From Thermohalobaculum sp039805905 (lineage in GTDB: Bacteria; Pseudomonadota; Alphaproteobacteria; Rhodobacterales; Rhodobacteraceae), in contig JBDIVM010000008.1 in assembly GCA_039805905.1 (NCBI GenBank), positions 1 to 64,000 of the forward strand: a stretch of 64,000 nucleotides of DNA, in the 5' to 3' direction. The notes beneath the pieces were generated by a model, which was not told the origin of the DNA, did not search any database, and was given only the letters and a program-made list of their open reading frames with translations. The translations under genes were made by a program, and so were the position numbers. Positions 33,487 to 42,600 of the stretch are shown here, in pieces; within the stretch, counting starts at the first letter, position 1; every line of letters begins with the position of its first letter.

Positions 33487-34806
33487 ATGACGGCGCAGGT
33501 GCGACCGGCGCTCGCGGGAGCAGCGGAGATGGCGCCGGCCGCTCCCGAGACAGTCGCCGATACCGGGCTCGACGAGGGCTTCCTGGTCGGCCTCCTGGTG
33601 AAGACCGTGTACCGGATGGGGCTCGAGCGGCCGAGCGAGATCGGCCGGGCGATGAAGCTGCCGGCCGGGATCGTGCAGCAGCTGATCGAGGCGGCACAGG
33701 CGCTGAAGCTGATCGAGACGCTGGGCCAGCTCGGCGCCAGCCTGACCGCCGAGATGCGCTATGCGCTGAGCGCCAAGGGCCGCGAATGGGCGCTCGAATC
33801 GCTGGCGCAGAGCGAGTATTACGGCGCCGCGCCGGTCACGCTGACCTGCTTTGCCGATCAGCTGGTCCGGCAGTCGATCAAGCGGGTGCGGCTGACCCGG
33901 CCGATGCTTGCGAAGGTGTTCTCCGAGCTCACCCTGTCGCCCGACCTGATGGAGAAGCTGGGACCGGCCGCGAATTGCGCCGCTTCGGTGCTGCTCTACG
34001 GGCCTCCGGGAAACGGCAAGTCCTCGATCGCAACCGCGATCTGTGCCGCCTTCGGTGGGCATGTCTACTTTCCGCATGCGCTGGTCGTCGACAAGCAGGT
34101 GATCACGGTCTTCGACCCGACCGTGCATGAGCGGATCGCGGACGATGACGAGCCGCTGCGGCAGGGCGGGATCCGGCGGTCTGCCGGCCATGACCGCCGC
34201 TTCGTCGCCTGCCGCCGCCCGGCGGTGATCACCGGCGGCGAGCTGACGCTCGACCGGCTCGACCTGGCGCTGAACACGGTCAGCCGGGTCTACGAGGCGC
34301 CGATGCAGCTCAAGGCCGCAGGCGGCGTTCTGGTGATCGACGACTTCGGGCGCCAGCGGCAGAGCCCGCAGGAGCTGATCAACCGGCTGATCATCCCGCT
34401 CGAGAACGGCATCGATTACCTGTCGCTGCAGACGGGCCGGAAGTTCGAGATACCGTTCGATGCGCTGGTGGTGTTCTCGACCAACATCGCGCCGAAGAAG
34501 CTCGTTGACGACGCGGCCCTGCGCCGGCTGCGCTACAAGATCCTGGTCGACAAGCCGGACCGCGACACCTTCATCGAGATCTTTGCCCGCACCGCGCGCC
34601 GCTTCGGCATGGCGCTCGACGAGCGCACCATGATGTTCGTGCTGACCGAGCTCTACGGCCGTCAGGAGGGAGCGGAATTCCACGCCTTCCACCCCCGGTT
34701 CCTCATCGACCAGGTCAGGGCGATTGCGGCCTTCGAGGATGTCCCTGCCGGGCTCAGGCCCGATTTCCTGCGCCGGGCCTGGGGGAATCTCTTCACGTCG
34801 GAATGA
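33487..34806 (+). CDS. AAA-type ATPase with N-terminal winged-helix-like region
   Basis: 439 residues. The N-terminal part (about 20-110) reads like a winged-helix domain: RMGLERPSEIGRAMKLPAGIVQQLIEAAQALKLIETLGQ. The AAA core has Walker A GPPGNGKSS (about residues 172-180), Walker B GVLVIDDFG and a sensor-1-like VVFSTNIAP. Together with the LARRLRYKI-like DDAALRRLRYKI segment, this suggests an ATPase that remodels a protein or nucleic-acid partner. No family-specific function is recognised. Start ATG 33487 was chosen; an upstream in-frame ATG at 33424 lacks a good ribosome site. It converges on the exopolysaccharide synthase gene, leaving 27 bases between the stops. Confidence 0.8.
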   Translation: MTAQVRPALAGAAEMAPAAPETVADTGLDEGFLVGLLVKTVYRMGLERPSEIGRAMKLPAGIVQQLIEAAQALKLIETLGQLGASLTAEMRYALSAKGREWALESLAQSEYYGAAPVTLTCFADQLVRQSIKRVRLTRPMLAKVFSELTLSPDLMEKLGPAANCAASVLLYGPPGNGKSSIATAICAAFGGHVYFPHALVVDKQVITVFDPTVHERIADDDEPLRQGGIRRSAGHDRRFVACRRPAVITGGELTLDRLDLALNTVSRVYEAPMQLKAAGGVLVIDDFGRQRQSPQELINRLIIPLENGIDYLSLQTGRKFEIPFDALVVFSTNIAPKKLVDDAALRRLRYKILVDKPDRDTFIEIFARTARRFGMALDERTMMFVLTELYGRQEGAEFHAFHPRFLIDQVRAIAAFEDVPAGLRPDFLRRAWGNLFTSE

Positions 34807-34833
34807 GTGCGCGACGGTCATGGTCTGCCGCGG

Positions 34834-36957
34834 TCAGGCGACCCGCCCTGCGGGCTCGGGACGGTGGCCGGCCGCGCCGTCGCGCGAAGCATCTTCGATC
34901 CAGGCTTCCGTGTCCGCGCGGCGCACCGCGATCTCGGCCAGCAGGTCCGGGGGCGGCGCCCACGATCCGTCTGTCGCGGGCGCAGCGGCAGCGGGCGGAT
35001 CGCGGAAGATGCTCGCGATCATCCCGAGCGTGACGGTGAGGGCATCGTCATTGTGGGTCTCGTTGTCGGCACCCGAGGTGAAGATGCGTCGGATCAGCCG
35101 GTCGCGCGCCTCTGATGGCGGTAGCCGGAACTCGACCGCCATCGTGCAGCCCTCTGCACGCACCACGCGGGCCGGAAATTCGCCGATGCCGGACAACGAA
35201 AGCGCAAGCCAGGTGCCCCGGACGGGTGCATTTGCCCCATCCGCGAGCTGCAGCGCGGCGCCGCCGAGCGACAGGTCGCGGGTCCGCGCCTCGAGCGTCC
35301 TGCCAGCGAGACGGAGACGTGCCTCGATCCGGATCAGGAACCTTTCCTCGGCCCGCTGGGCCGGCGCGGAGATGGCGGTGACCAGCACGACGAGGAGAAC
35401 CATCGCGTTGAAGGAGCACCAGAAGGCGACGACCGGGAACAGAGTGACGTCGCCGATCACGCGCCAGTCGAGATCGGAGTTCAGCAGGAAGCCGCCGGCA
35501 GTGGCGACGAGCAGGCCGCCGGCGAGGCCGACGGTGAACCGGTCGAACCTGTGCCCGGCGGCGCCGCGCCCCTTGGGCGTGACCCGGAAGGCGTGCCCAT
35601 GGGGCCTTATGAGCGTCCAGAGCAGGGTCGGCAGGAAGCGGAACGACTGCAGCACGCCGAGCACGGTCGAGGCGAGCGGAAAGTACTCGGCGGGTGCAAA
35701 GAACCGCAGCACCGAGATGGTCCCGAGGATCGCCGGCATCTGGTAGCTGATCACCGCATCCGCGGTCACGTTCAGCATCGGCAGCAGCCCGGTGAGCAGG
35801 TAGAGGCAGGGCGCGCTCAGCGCCGCGACCTGGGTCAGTGCCTGGGTCAGCCAGTGGGTCGGCAGGAACATCAGTCGCTGGTGCAGCCTGAGCCCGGGCC
35901 CGAGCGGACCCTCGCGCAGGTAGAGGATCTGGAGGGCCCCGCGCGCCCAGCGGGCGCGCTGGATGAAGAAGGCGTCGAGCGATTCCGGCGCGAGGCCGAT
36001 CGCCAGCCGCTCGTTGAGATAGCGGGTGACATAACCTTTCCGCAACAGCGCGAGGGTCAGCAGCATGTCCTCGGTGATCGACCCGGTCGGCAGGGCATTT
36101 CCGATCGCTTCGAGGGCGCTCCGGCGGGTCAGCGAGTTGGAGCCGCAGCAGAAGGCGCAGTCCCAGCCGTCGCGGCCTGGCATGATCTCGCCGAAGAACA
36201 GGCTCTGGTCGCCGGGCAGGGACCGGCGCAGCGCCAGATTGGCCTGCATCGGATCGTGGTTGAAGAAACGATGTGGCGCCTGGACGATGCCGATGCGCGG
36301 ATCTTCGAAGAACCCCGCCATGCGGTAGAGGAAGCCCGGCTGCGGGATGAAGTCGGCGTCGAGAATGGCGATCAGGTCCCCGGTGGTGCGGCGGATGGCG
36401 GCGTTGATGTTGCCGGCCTTGGCATGGACATTGTCGGGCCGGGTCAGGTAGCCGACACCGCGGGCGGCGCAGTAGTCGCGCAGCCAGTCGCGGCGCCCGT
36501 CATCGAGTACCCAGAGCTTTCGCCGCTCGTCCGGCCAGTCGATGGCGAGCGCACCGATGATGGTGCGCTCGAGCACCTCGAGCGGCTCGTTGTAGGTGGC
36601 GATGAACACATCGACCGACGGTAGCCGGTCGGGGGGCAGGGCGCGCAGGCGCCGCTCGTGCCGGTCGGCTTCGGGCGAGCGCTCGGTGCGACGGCAGAGC
36701 GCCGCGAACAGGATCGCCGCATCGAGCCAGGCGAGGATCTCGATCGCGAACAGGGTCCAGACGAGAACACTCTGCAGGTCGGGCTGGACGGCGGGCAGGA
36801 CGGTCACCGGAAGGCGCCAGGCAAGATAGCGCAGAACCAGGACACCGAGGGCCGCAACCACCGCCAGACGGACCGCCGCGTGGCGGCGAAGGCCATCCGG
36901 AAAGGCAAGAGCGAAGATCGCGACCAGCGCGAGGGGCAGGAACGTGACCGGCTCCAC
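34834..36957 (-). CDS. Cellulose-synthase-like GT2 glycosyltransferase with PilZ domain
   Basis: 707 residues. An N-terminal membrane part is followed by a processive GT2 domain with the expected motifs: DDG at 152-154, DAD at 200-202, TED at 295-297 and QRARW at 333-337. Several C-terminal membrane helices come next. A PilZ-like segment (RAEERFLIR as the RxxxR site, then RDLSLGGAAL as DxSxxG) comes near residues 560-640, indicating activation by c-di-GMP. Such enzymes polymerise and export beta-glucans such as cellulose. No bcsB, bcsZ or bcsC is present; the only partner is the HlyD-like gene 15 bases upstream, as in the S. meliloti bgsBA mixed-linkage glucan system. Confidence 0.88.
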   Translation of the reverse strand: MEPVTFLPLALVAIFALAFPDGLRRHAAVRLAVVAALGVLVLRYLAWRLPVTVLPAVQPDLQSVLVWTLFAIEILAWLDAAILFAALCRRTERSPEADRHERRLRALPPDRLPSVDVFIATYNEPLEVLERTIIGALAIDWPDERRKLWVLDDGRRDWLRDYCAARGVGYLTRPDNVHAKAGNINAAIRRTTGDLIAILDADFIPQPGFLYRMAGFFEDPRIGIVQAPHRFFNHDPMQANLALRRSLPGDQSLFFGEIMPGRDGWDCAFCCGSNSLTRRSALEAIGNALPTGSITEDMLLTLALLRKGYVTRYLNERLAIGLAPESLDAFFIQRARWARGALQILYLREGPLGPGLRLHQRLMFLPTHWLTQALTQVAALSAPCLYLLTGLLPMLNVTADAVISYQMPAILGTISVLRFFAPAEYFPLASTVLGVLQSFRFLPTLLWTLIRPHGHAFRVTPKGRGAAGHRFDRFTVGLAGGLLVATAGGFLLNSDLDWRVIGDVTLFPVVAFWCSFNAMVLLVVLVTAISAPAQRAEERFLIRIEARLRLAGRTLEARTRDLSLGGAALQLADGANAPVRGTWLALSLSGIGEFPARVVRAEGCTMAVEFRLPPSEARDRLIRRIFTSGADNETHNDDALTVTLGMIASIFRDPPAAAAPATDGSWAPPPDLLAEIAVRRADTEAWIEDASRDGAAGHRPEPAGRVA

Positions 36958-36972
36958 GAGGCGTGCGCGGTG

Positions 36973-38322
36973 CTATCTGGCGCTGTGGAACGAGCCGGAG
37001 ACCGCGACTGCGGCTCCGGCTGTCGCGGCGGATCCTGCGTCCGGTCCGCGGGCAGCCGCGGCACGGCTGCCGAAGAGACCGGCAATGGTGCCGAGCACTC
37101 GGACACCGGCCGCGCGCGCCTGATCGGCGAGTCCGCCGGCGCCACCGCTCGGAAAGCGGACCTCCGCCGTGCGGCCCACATGGCAGAAGGCACCGGGCTC
37201 GTCGTCGAGGGCGGCGCCGCCGAGATCGACCAGCGCCCTGAGCTGGCCCGGCTTGCCCTCGGGCACGCTTGCGGCGAGGCGCGGGTGATCGAACTTGGCG
37301 CCAGCGCCGAGGATTGCCGACACCCGGGCCGTGACCGGTGCGCCGCCACCCTTGAGCTGGATGGTGGCGAGCGCGCCGGGTACGATCACGCCGAAATGGC
37401 GCTCGGGCAGCGCAACCTCGACGAAGCGGGCCGAGCAGTCGACGAGCTGGACCAGAACGTCGCCCGGGACCACGGTTTCGCCGACGGCCCCGCTCTGGCG
37501 CCAGATGACCCCGGCGGACGGCGCGGCGGGTTGGAAGCTCTCGCGGGTGGAGATGAGCTGCTCTTCGGCCGCGATCTGCGCTGCGAGGGTCGTGCGCTCG
37601 CCTGCGGCGCGACGCCTGTCGGCGTCGAGCGCAGCGAGCCGGAGGTCGATTTCGTCGAGACGCTGCTGGCTGTAGGGCGCGTCGCTCCAGCCGTCCTGGA
37701 TGAAGAGCCCCGCATCGGCGGCCGAGGCCTCGATCCCGATCCGGTCGCGGAACGCGGAGAGGCGCGCGACCTCGGCGAGCGCTGCGGCGTGGCCTGCCTC
37801 CTCGGCCTCGGCCTGGGCCTCGGATGCGTGGCCGCGCAGGGTCAGCCGCTCGGTCCGGTCAAGCATTGCACTGCGCTGCAGGAGCTCCGCACGAGCGGCG
37901 GCAAGCTCGGCCTCGGTTTCCCGCTTGAGCATGGCGAAACGGTCGACCATCCGCGCCCGGTACTCGTGCAGACGCCCTTCGAGCCGGGCGCGAACCTCGC
38001 CGAGCCGGGCAGCCTCGCGGTCGATCGCGGCGAGCGTGCTGTCGAGCTGGTCCTGGCGGGCGCGCAGCTCGGTCATGTGGCGGCGGTCGTTTTCCTGTGC
38101 GGCAATGGCGACCAGTGGCATGCCGGGGGCGATACCGCTGCCCGCCGCAAGTGACGGCCGGACGATCCGGCCACGGAGCGGGCTGAGCACGGTGTTCAGT
38201 GGCGCATTCACGACGGCCTGGGTCGAGACGTACCCGGTCGCATAGGGTGCGAGCGCCCAGAGGGCGGTGCCGGCGACACCCAATGCCGCGAAGAGCCGGA
38301 TCCTGCCTATTGTCAGCGGCAT
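36973..38322 (-). CDS. HlyD-type membrane fusion protein of the glycosyltransferase operon
   Basis: 449 residues: one N-terminal transmembrane segment (LFAALGVAGTALWALAPYATG), a biotinyl-lipoyl-like hairpin, a long Ala/Glu/Arg-rich coiled coil (about residues 95-240), and a beta-barrel segment (VVPGDVLVQLVDCSARFVEVALPERHFG) characteristic of HlyD/MFP adaptors. It presumably bridges the inner membrane to the cell surface for export of the polymer made by the glycosyltransferase encoded 15 bases downstream. ATG 38322 was chosen because it begins just before the membrane segment. Confidence 0.82.
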   Translation of the reverse strand: MPLTIGRIRLFAALGVAGTALWALAPYATGYVSTQAVVNAPLNTVLSPLRGRIVRPSLAAGSGIAPGMPLVAIAAQENDRRHMTELRARQDQLDSTLAAIDREAARLGEVRARLEGRLHEYRARMVDRFAMLKRETEAELAAARAELLQRSAMLDRTERLTLRGHASEAQAEAEEAGHAAALAEVARLSAFRDRIGIEASAADAGLFIQDGWSDAPYSQQRLDEIDLRLAALDADRRRAAGERTTLAAQIAAEEQLISTRESFQPAAPSAGVIWRQSGAVGETVVPGDVLVQLVDCSARFVEVALPERHFGVIVPGALATIQLKGGGAPVTARVSAILGAGAKFDHPRLAASVPEGKPGQLRALVDLGGAALDDEPGAFCHVGRTAEVRFPSGGAGGLADQARAAGVRVLGTIAGLFGSRAAAARGPDAGSAATAGAAVAVSGSFHSAR

Positions 38323-38389
38323 CGTACCACGCACGTCCACCCGAAGACCCTGATGGTTGCGCAGCCGCGTTAATTTCTGGTGAGCGACC

Positions 38390-39793
38390 TCAGGCGAGGC
38401 TGTAGGGCACCACGTCGCGACGGTTCGGATCCACCACCAGCGCCTTCTCCACCGGCGGCACCGAGCGCTGGTGGCAGCTGGTGCGTTCGCAGATCCGGCA
38501 GCTGACCCCGATCGGCTCGAAGGCGGCGGGGTTGGTGACGTCGAGGTCGTCGGCATAGACGAGCGCGGGCGCGTATTTCACCTCGCAGCCGAGCGCGATG
38601 GCGTAGCGCCGGGCAGGCGCGCGGAAATGGCCGCCGGGCTTGATCACATCGCGCGCGAGACAGAGATAGCGCACCCCGTCCGGCGTCTCGGCGAGCTGGC
38701 GCAGGATGCGGCCCGGAGTCTCGAAGGCCTGGTGGACATTCCAGAGCGGACAGGCGCCGCCGAAGCGGGCGAACTGGAGCCGCGTCGCCGAGTGGCGCTT
38801 GGTGATGGTGCCGGCCTGGTCGACACGGGCGAAGAAGAAGGGTACGCCCTTGGCGCCCGGCCGCTGCAGGGTCGACAGCCGGTGGCCGACCTGTTCGACC
38901 GAGGCGCCGAAGCGCCGGGCCATGGCATCGAGGTCGTGGCGCAGCTCGCGGGCCGCGGCCAGCGTCGCCTGGTAGGGCAGGATCGCCGCACCGGCGAAAT
39001 AGTTGGCAAGGCCGATACGCGCGATGGCGCGCGCCTCGGGCGAGCGGAAGCGGGCGAGGTCGAGGGTCGCTTCGATCAGCCCGGCATGGGCGAGGAGCGC
39101 CACCTGGTGTGCGAGCTGGAAGGCGTGCGTCGCCGGGGTGTCCTCGGCGCCGAGGGTGAGGATGCGCCGGGCGGGGTCGTAGCGGCGCATCGCCTCGCCG
39201 CCGAATGATGTGCGCACGCCCTGGTTCTCGCGCAGCCAGGCGATCCCGGCGGCGAGCTTGTCGCGGCCCTCGAAGCGGGCGGCTCGGGCGAACTGCTCGG
39301 CGGCGCGGTCGACCGCGTCGATGTAGTTGTCGCAGTAGTGGAAGAAGTCGCGCACCTCCTCCCAGGGCAGCGGCGTGATTCCGCCTGCGGGCCGGTCGAG
39401 CGCCTCGTCGAGGCTTGCGAGCCGTTCCTGCCCCTGCCGGTAGGCGCGGTGTAGCGCGAGGAAGGCGTGCGCGAGGCCAGGCGTGTTGGTGGCGGCCATC
39501 TGCAGCTCGGCCCGGCTCTGCCGCATGTCCCGGAACAGGGGATCGGCCAGCGCCTCCCGCAGATCGGCCATCAGCCGGTCGCCCTCGTCCATCGAGAAGA
39601 GGGCAACGTCGATCCCGAAACGCTCGGCCAGCCCCTGAACCACGTCCCGGCTGACGGGGCGGTTGTTGTTCTCCATCTGGTTCAGGTAGCTGAGCGAGAC
39701 GCCGAGCGCCCGGGCAAAAGCAGTCTGGGTCATGCCGTGGCCGCGGCGGATCTCGCCGAGCCGGGCGCCTGCAAAGATCTTCCGTGCGACCAT
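38390..39793 (-). CDS. pccR: PccR/ScfR-type short-chain acyl-CoA responsive regulator
   Basis: 467 residues. An N-terminal Cro/CI-type HTH (LGEIRRGHGMTQTAFARALGVSLSYLNQMENNNRPVS) is followed by the ScfR/RamB-type effector region, with GVSCRICERTSCHQRSVPPVEK near the end. In Rhodobacter the orthologue PccR controls propionyl-CoA carboxylase from the same divergent position next to pccB, exactly the arrangement here. It presumably senses a short-chain acyl-CoA. ATG 39793 was chosen to begin at MVARKIFAGARL. A TTTGC/GCAAA dyad lies 18 bases upstream of its start. Confidence 0.9.
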   Translation of the reverse strand: MVARKIFAGARLGEIRRGHGMTQTAFARALGVSLSYLNQMENNNRPVSRDVVQGLAERFGIDVALFSMDEGDRLMADLREALADPLFRDMRQSRAELQMAATNTPGLAHAFLALHRAYRQGQERLASLDEALDRPAGGITPLPWEEVRDFFHYCDNYIDAVDRAAEQFARAARFEGRDKLAAGIAWLRENQGVRTSFGGEAMRRYDPARRILTLGAEDTPATHAFQLAHQVALLAHAGLIEATLDLARFRSPEARAIARIGLANYFAGAAILPYQATLAAARELRHDLDAMARRFGASVEQVGHRLSTLQRPGAKGVPFFFARVDQAGTITKRHSATRLQFARFGGACPLWNVHQAFETPGRILRQLAETPDGVRYLCLARDVIKPGGHFRAPARRYAIALGCEVKYAPALVYADDLDVTNPAAFEPIGVSCRICERTSCHQRSVPPVEKALVVDPNRRDVVPYSLA

Positions 39794-39810
39794 GCGGACC
39801 TCCAGCGATC

Positions 39811-39826
39811 TTTGCAGTTTCGCAAA
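39811..39826. promoter_or_regulatory. Putative PccR operator in the pccR/pccB divergent region
   Basis: TTTGC and GCAAA form a dyad around a 6-base spacer, and a further TTTGCAGG half-site lies at 39850-39857. TTTGC/GCAAA-type half-sites are known for this regulator family. The location between the divergent genes suits autoregulation and pccB control; the spacing is not a perfect match to reported sites, so the exact operator is uncertain. Confidence 0.5.
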
Positions 39827-39908
39827 ATCCCTTCGCATTTTCTATGGCCTTTGCAGGAGGCCGGCGCGAAAACCCGGCGAATGGCGCGCGAGAACCGGGA
39901 GAATCGCG

Positions 39909-41441
39909 ATGAAGCAGATCCTCGCAGAGCTCGAGGGCCGTCGGGCGGAAGCCCGGCTGGGGGGCGGGGCAAGGCGGATCGAGGCGCAGCACGCCAAGGG
40001 CAAGCTGACCGCACGGGAGCGCATCGAATTGCTGCTCGACGAGGACAGCTTCGAGGAATTCGACATGTTCGTCGCCCATCGCTGCACCGATTTCGGCATG
40101 GGCGACGTGAAGATGCCGGGCGACGGGGTGGTGACGGGCTGGGGCACGGTGAATGGCCGCCAGGTCTATGTGTTCAGCCAGGACTTCACCGTCTTCGGCG
40201 GTTCACTTTCCGAGACCCACGCCCAGAAGATATGCAAGATCATGGACATGGCGATGAAGGTCGGTGCGCCGGTGATCGGGCTGAACGATTCGGGCGGGGC
40301 GCGGATCCAGGAGGGGGTCGCCTCGCTCGCGGGCTATGCCGACGTATTCCAGCGCAACATCATGGCCTCCGGCGTCGTGCCGCAGATCAGCGTGATCATG
40401 GGGCCCTGTGCGGGCGGTGCGGTCTACTCGCCGGCGATGACCGACTTCATCTTCATGGTGCGCGACTCGAGCTACATGTTCGTGACCGGCCCGGACGTGG
40501 TGAAGACGGTGACGAACGAGATTGTCACCGCCGAGGAGCTGGGGGGTGCGCGCACCCACACCGCGAGGTCGTCGGTGGCCGATGGCGCCTTCGAGAACGA
40601 TGTCGAGGCGCTGGCCGAGGTGCGCCGGCTGATCGACTTCCTGCCGGCCTCCAACCGCGAGGCGCCGCCCGAATGGCCGCTGCTCGACTCGCCCGACCGG
40701 GCCGAGACCGCGCTCGACAGCCTGGTGCCGGAGAACCCGAACCAGCCCTACGACATGCATGAGGTGATCCTGCGCACCGCAGACGAGGCGGATTTCTTCG
40801 AGATCCAGAAGGGCTTCGCGAAGAACATCGTCACCGGGTTCATCCGCATCGAGGGCCGGACCGTCGGCGTGGTGGCAAACCAGCCGATGGTGCTGGCGGG
40901 CTGTCTCGACATCGATTCCTCGCGCAAGGCAGCCCGATTCGTGCGGTTCTGCGACTGCTTCTCGATCCCGATCCTGACCTTCGTCGACGTGCCGGGGTTC
41001 CTGCCCGGAACGGCGCAGGAATATGGCGGCGTGATCAAGCACGGGGCGAAGCTCTTGTTCGCGTTCGGCGAGGCGACCGTGCCGAAGGTGACCGTGATCA
41101 CCCGCAAGGCCTATGGCGGGGCCTATGACGTCATGTCGTCGAAGCACCTGCGTGGCGACATCAACTATGCCTGGCCCACCGCCGAGATCGCGGTGATGGG
41201 CGCGAAGGGGGCGGTCGAGATCCTCTACCGCGCAGAGCTTGGCGACCGGGAGAAGATCGCGCGCCGCACGAAAGACTACGAGGACCGCTTCGCCAATCCC
41301 TTCGTTGCCGCCGAGAAGGGCTTCATCGACGAAGTGATCATGCCGCATGCGACCCGCAGGCGGGTAGCCAAGGCCTTCGCAGCGCTGAAGGGCAAGAAGC
41401 TCGAGAACCCGTGGAAGAAACACGACAACATCCCGTTGTGA
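39909..41441 (+). CDS. pccB: Propionyl-CoA carboxylase beta (carboxyltransferase) subunit
   Basis: 510 residues of the acyl-CoA carboxyltransferase family. GKLTARERIELLLDEDSFEEFD at the start, GLNDSGGARIQEGVASLAGY (acyl-CoA loop), IMGPCAGGAVYSPAMTDF, and AYGGAYDVMSSKHL with the C-terminal NPWKKHDNIPL are diagnostic of PccB. It transfers CO2 from carboxybiotin on PccA to propionyl-CoA to give methylmalonyl-CoA. It is divergent from pccR. pccA lies 1.3 kb downstream with three small genes between. Confidence 0.95.
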   Translation: MKQILAELEGRRAEARLGGGARRIEAQHAKGKLTARERIELLLDEDSFEEFDMFVAHRCTDFGMGDVKMPGDGVVTGWGTVNGRQVYVFSQDFTVFGGSLSETHAQKICKIMDMAMKVGAPVIGLNDSGGARIQEGVASLAGYADVFQRNIMASGVVPQISVIMGPCAGGAVYSPAMTDFIFMVRDSSYMFVTGPDVVKTVTNEIVTAEELGGARTHTARSSVADGAFENDVEALAEVRRLIDFLPASNREAPPEWPLLDSPDRAETALDSLVPENPNQPYDMHEVILRTADEADFFEIQKGFAKNIVTGFIRIEGRTVGVVANQPMVLAGCLDIDSSRKAARFVRFCDCFSIPILTFVDVPGFLPGTAQEYGGVIKHGAKLLFAFGEATVPKVTVITRKAYGGAYDVMSSKHLRGDINYAWPTAEIAVMGAKGAVEILYRAELGDREKIARRTKDYEDRFANPFVAAEKGFIDEVIMPHATRRRVAKAFAALKGKKLENPWKKHDNIPL

Positions 41442-41568
41442 CAGGAATGACACAACTAGGAAAATTAATGTCAATGAATCAGATGGTTACCGCCATCACC
41501 TGTTTTTGTGGTTCGGGCTCCCCCATTTCTGCTAGACTACAGGCGTGGACGAGCGAGGAGAAACTTCC

Positions 41569-41799
41569 ATGCGTATCATCACGACTGTCGCCCTGGGCGC
41601 CGCGGTCCTGGCGCTCGCCGGATGCAGCAATGACCCTGGCACCCGGGCGCTTGAAGGAGCGGGGATCGGCGGCGCCGTCGGTGCGGTCGGCACCGCGATC
41701 GTCGGCGGCCCGGTTCTTGTCGGCACCGCGGTTGGCGCCGCGGCCGGCGCCGTGGTCGGGGCCGCGACGGATTCGAGCCAGATCGACCTCAACAACTAG
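41569..41799 (+). CDS. Small glycine-zipper lipoprotein
   Basis: 76 residues. A lipoprotein signal with the lipobox ALAGC (VLALAGCSN) is followed by a short Gly/Ala-rich segment (GAGIGGAVGAVGTAIVGG...GTAVGAAAGAVVGAA), a glycine-zipper pattern found in small outer-membrane stress lipoproteins such as OsmB/SmpA-like. Start ATG 41569 has GAGGAGA upstream. The gene sits between pccB and the RidA gene. A possible weak hairpin follows the stop. Confidence 0.75.
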   Translation: MRIITTVALGAAVLALAGCSNDPGTRALEGAGIGGAVGAVGTAIVGGPVLVGTAVGAAAGAVVGAATDSSQIDLNN

Positions 41800-41895
41800 C
41801 CGGTCCGGCCGGCTTTCGAGCCTTGCCGCCTCCCGGTCCGGCCGGGGGACCCGTGGTGCTGCGCGCGCCGTGACTCTCTCGCGGGAGGGCCGGGC

Positions 41896-42300
41896 ATGAG
41901 CGCGCCGCTGTTCCACATGATCTCGGGGGGGCCGCGGCCCGTGGCGCCGTTCTCCCATGCAGTCGAGTGCGACGGCTGGGTGTTCCTGACCGGCCAGATG
42001 CCCACAGATCCGGCCGCCCCCGATGCGCCGCTGCCTTTGGGTATCGAGGCTCAGACGCGCCGCGTCATGGAAAACCTCAGGATCGTGCTGGCCGGGATCG
42101 GCCTCGATCTCTCCCATGTTCTCCAGTGCCGCTGCTACCTGACCGCGTTCGAGCGGGATTACGCCGCCTTCAACGCGACCTACCAGAGCTTCTTCCCGCC
42201 GGACCGGCGGCCTGCGCGGACCACGGTCGGGGTGACGGCGCTGGCGGTGGGCGCGCTGGTCGAGATCGACATGCTGGCCCGGCGGCGGGAACGCGCATGA
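41896..42300 (+). CDS. RidA family (enamine/imine deaminase-type) protein
   Basis: 134 residues of the YjgF/RidA family: PVAPFSHAVECDGWVFLTGQMPTD at the start, EAQTRRVMENLRIVLAGIGLDLSHVLQCRCYLTAFE in the middle and RTTVGVTALAVGALVEIDMLA at the end. The Arg that anchors the substrate carboxylate (in PARTTVGV) is present. RidA proteins hydrolyse reactive enamines/imines made by PLP enzymes such as serine/threonine dehydratases. It is unclear whether it acts on propionate metabolism here. Confidence 0.88.
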   Translation: MSAPLFHMISGGPRPVAPFSHAVECDGWVFLTGQMPTDPAAPDAPLPLGIEAQTRRVMENLRIVLAGIGLDLSHVLQCRCYLTAFERDYAAFNATYQSFFPPDRRPARTTVGVTALAVGALVEIDMLARRRERA

Positions 42301-42348
42301 TGCGTGGTGTGCTGGACATCCGCCGGGCGGAGGCCCAACTTCCGGGGC

Positions 42349-42600
42349 ATGAAGCAGCGCGCTCCCCGCGATCCCTGGTGGCTGGTCAAGTATGTGCTCG
42401 TCTCGGCTGCGGACGGCATCGCGGCCGGCTGGACCTTCCTCCTGATCCTGCTCTGGACCGATATCGGGGGGCTCGGCACGCTTGTCCACGGCTCGCCGGA
42501 CGGCGGGGTGGCACTGGCGATCCTGCTGCTCTCGTTCGGGGTGACGTTCAGCTATGTGGGCATCGGCTGGAGGGTCATGGTGCTGCTCGGCGAGGACTGA
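42349..42600 (+). CDS. Small two-helix membrane protein
   Basis: 83 residues with a basic N-terminus (MKQRAPRDPWWLVKY) and two hydrophobic segments (LVSAADGIAAGWTFLLILLW and VALAILLLSFGVTFSYVGIGW). Not recognised. It begins 48 bases after the RidA gene and 135 bases before pccA. Codon use and hydrophobic pattern support it being real. Confidence 0.6.
   Translation: MKQRAPRDPWWLVKYVLVSAADGIAAGWTFLLILLWTDIGGLGTLVHGSPDGGVALAILLLSFGVTFSYVGIGWRVMVLLGED

Noticed and set aside
41798..41814. Terminator after the small lipoprotein gene
   Set aside because: Arms AGCCGG/CCGGCT are only 6 bases and lack a clear T-run; too weak to call.
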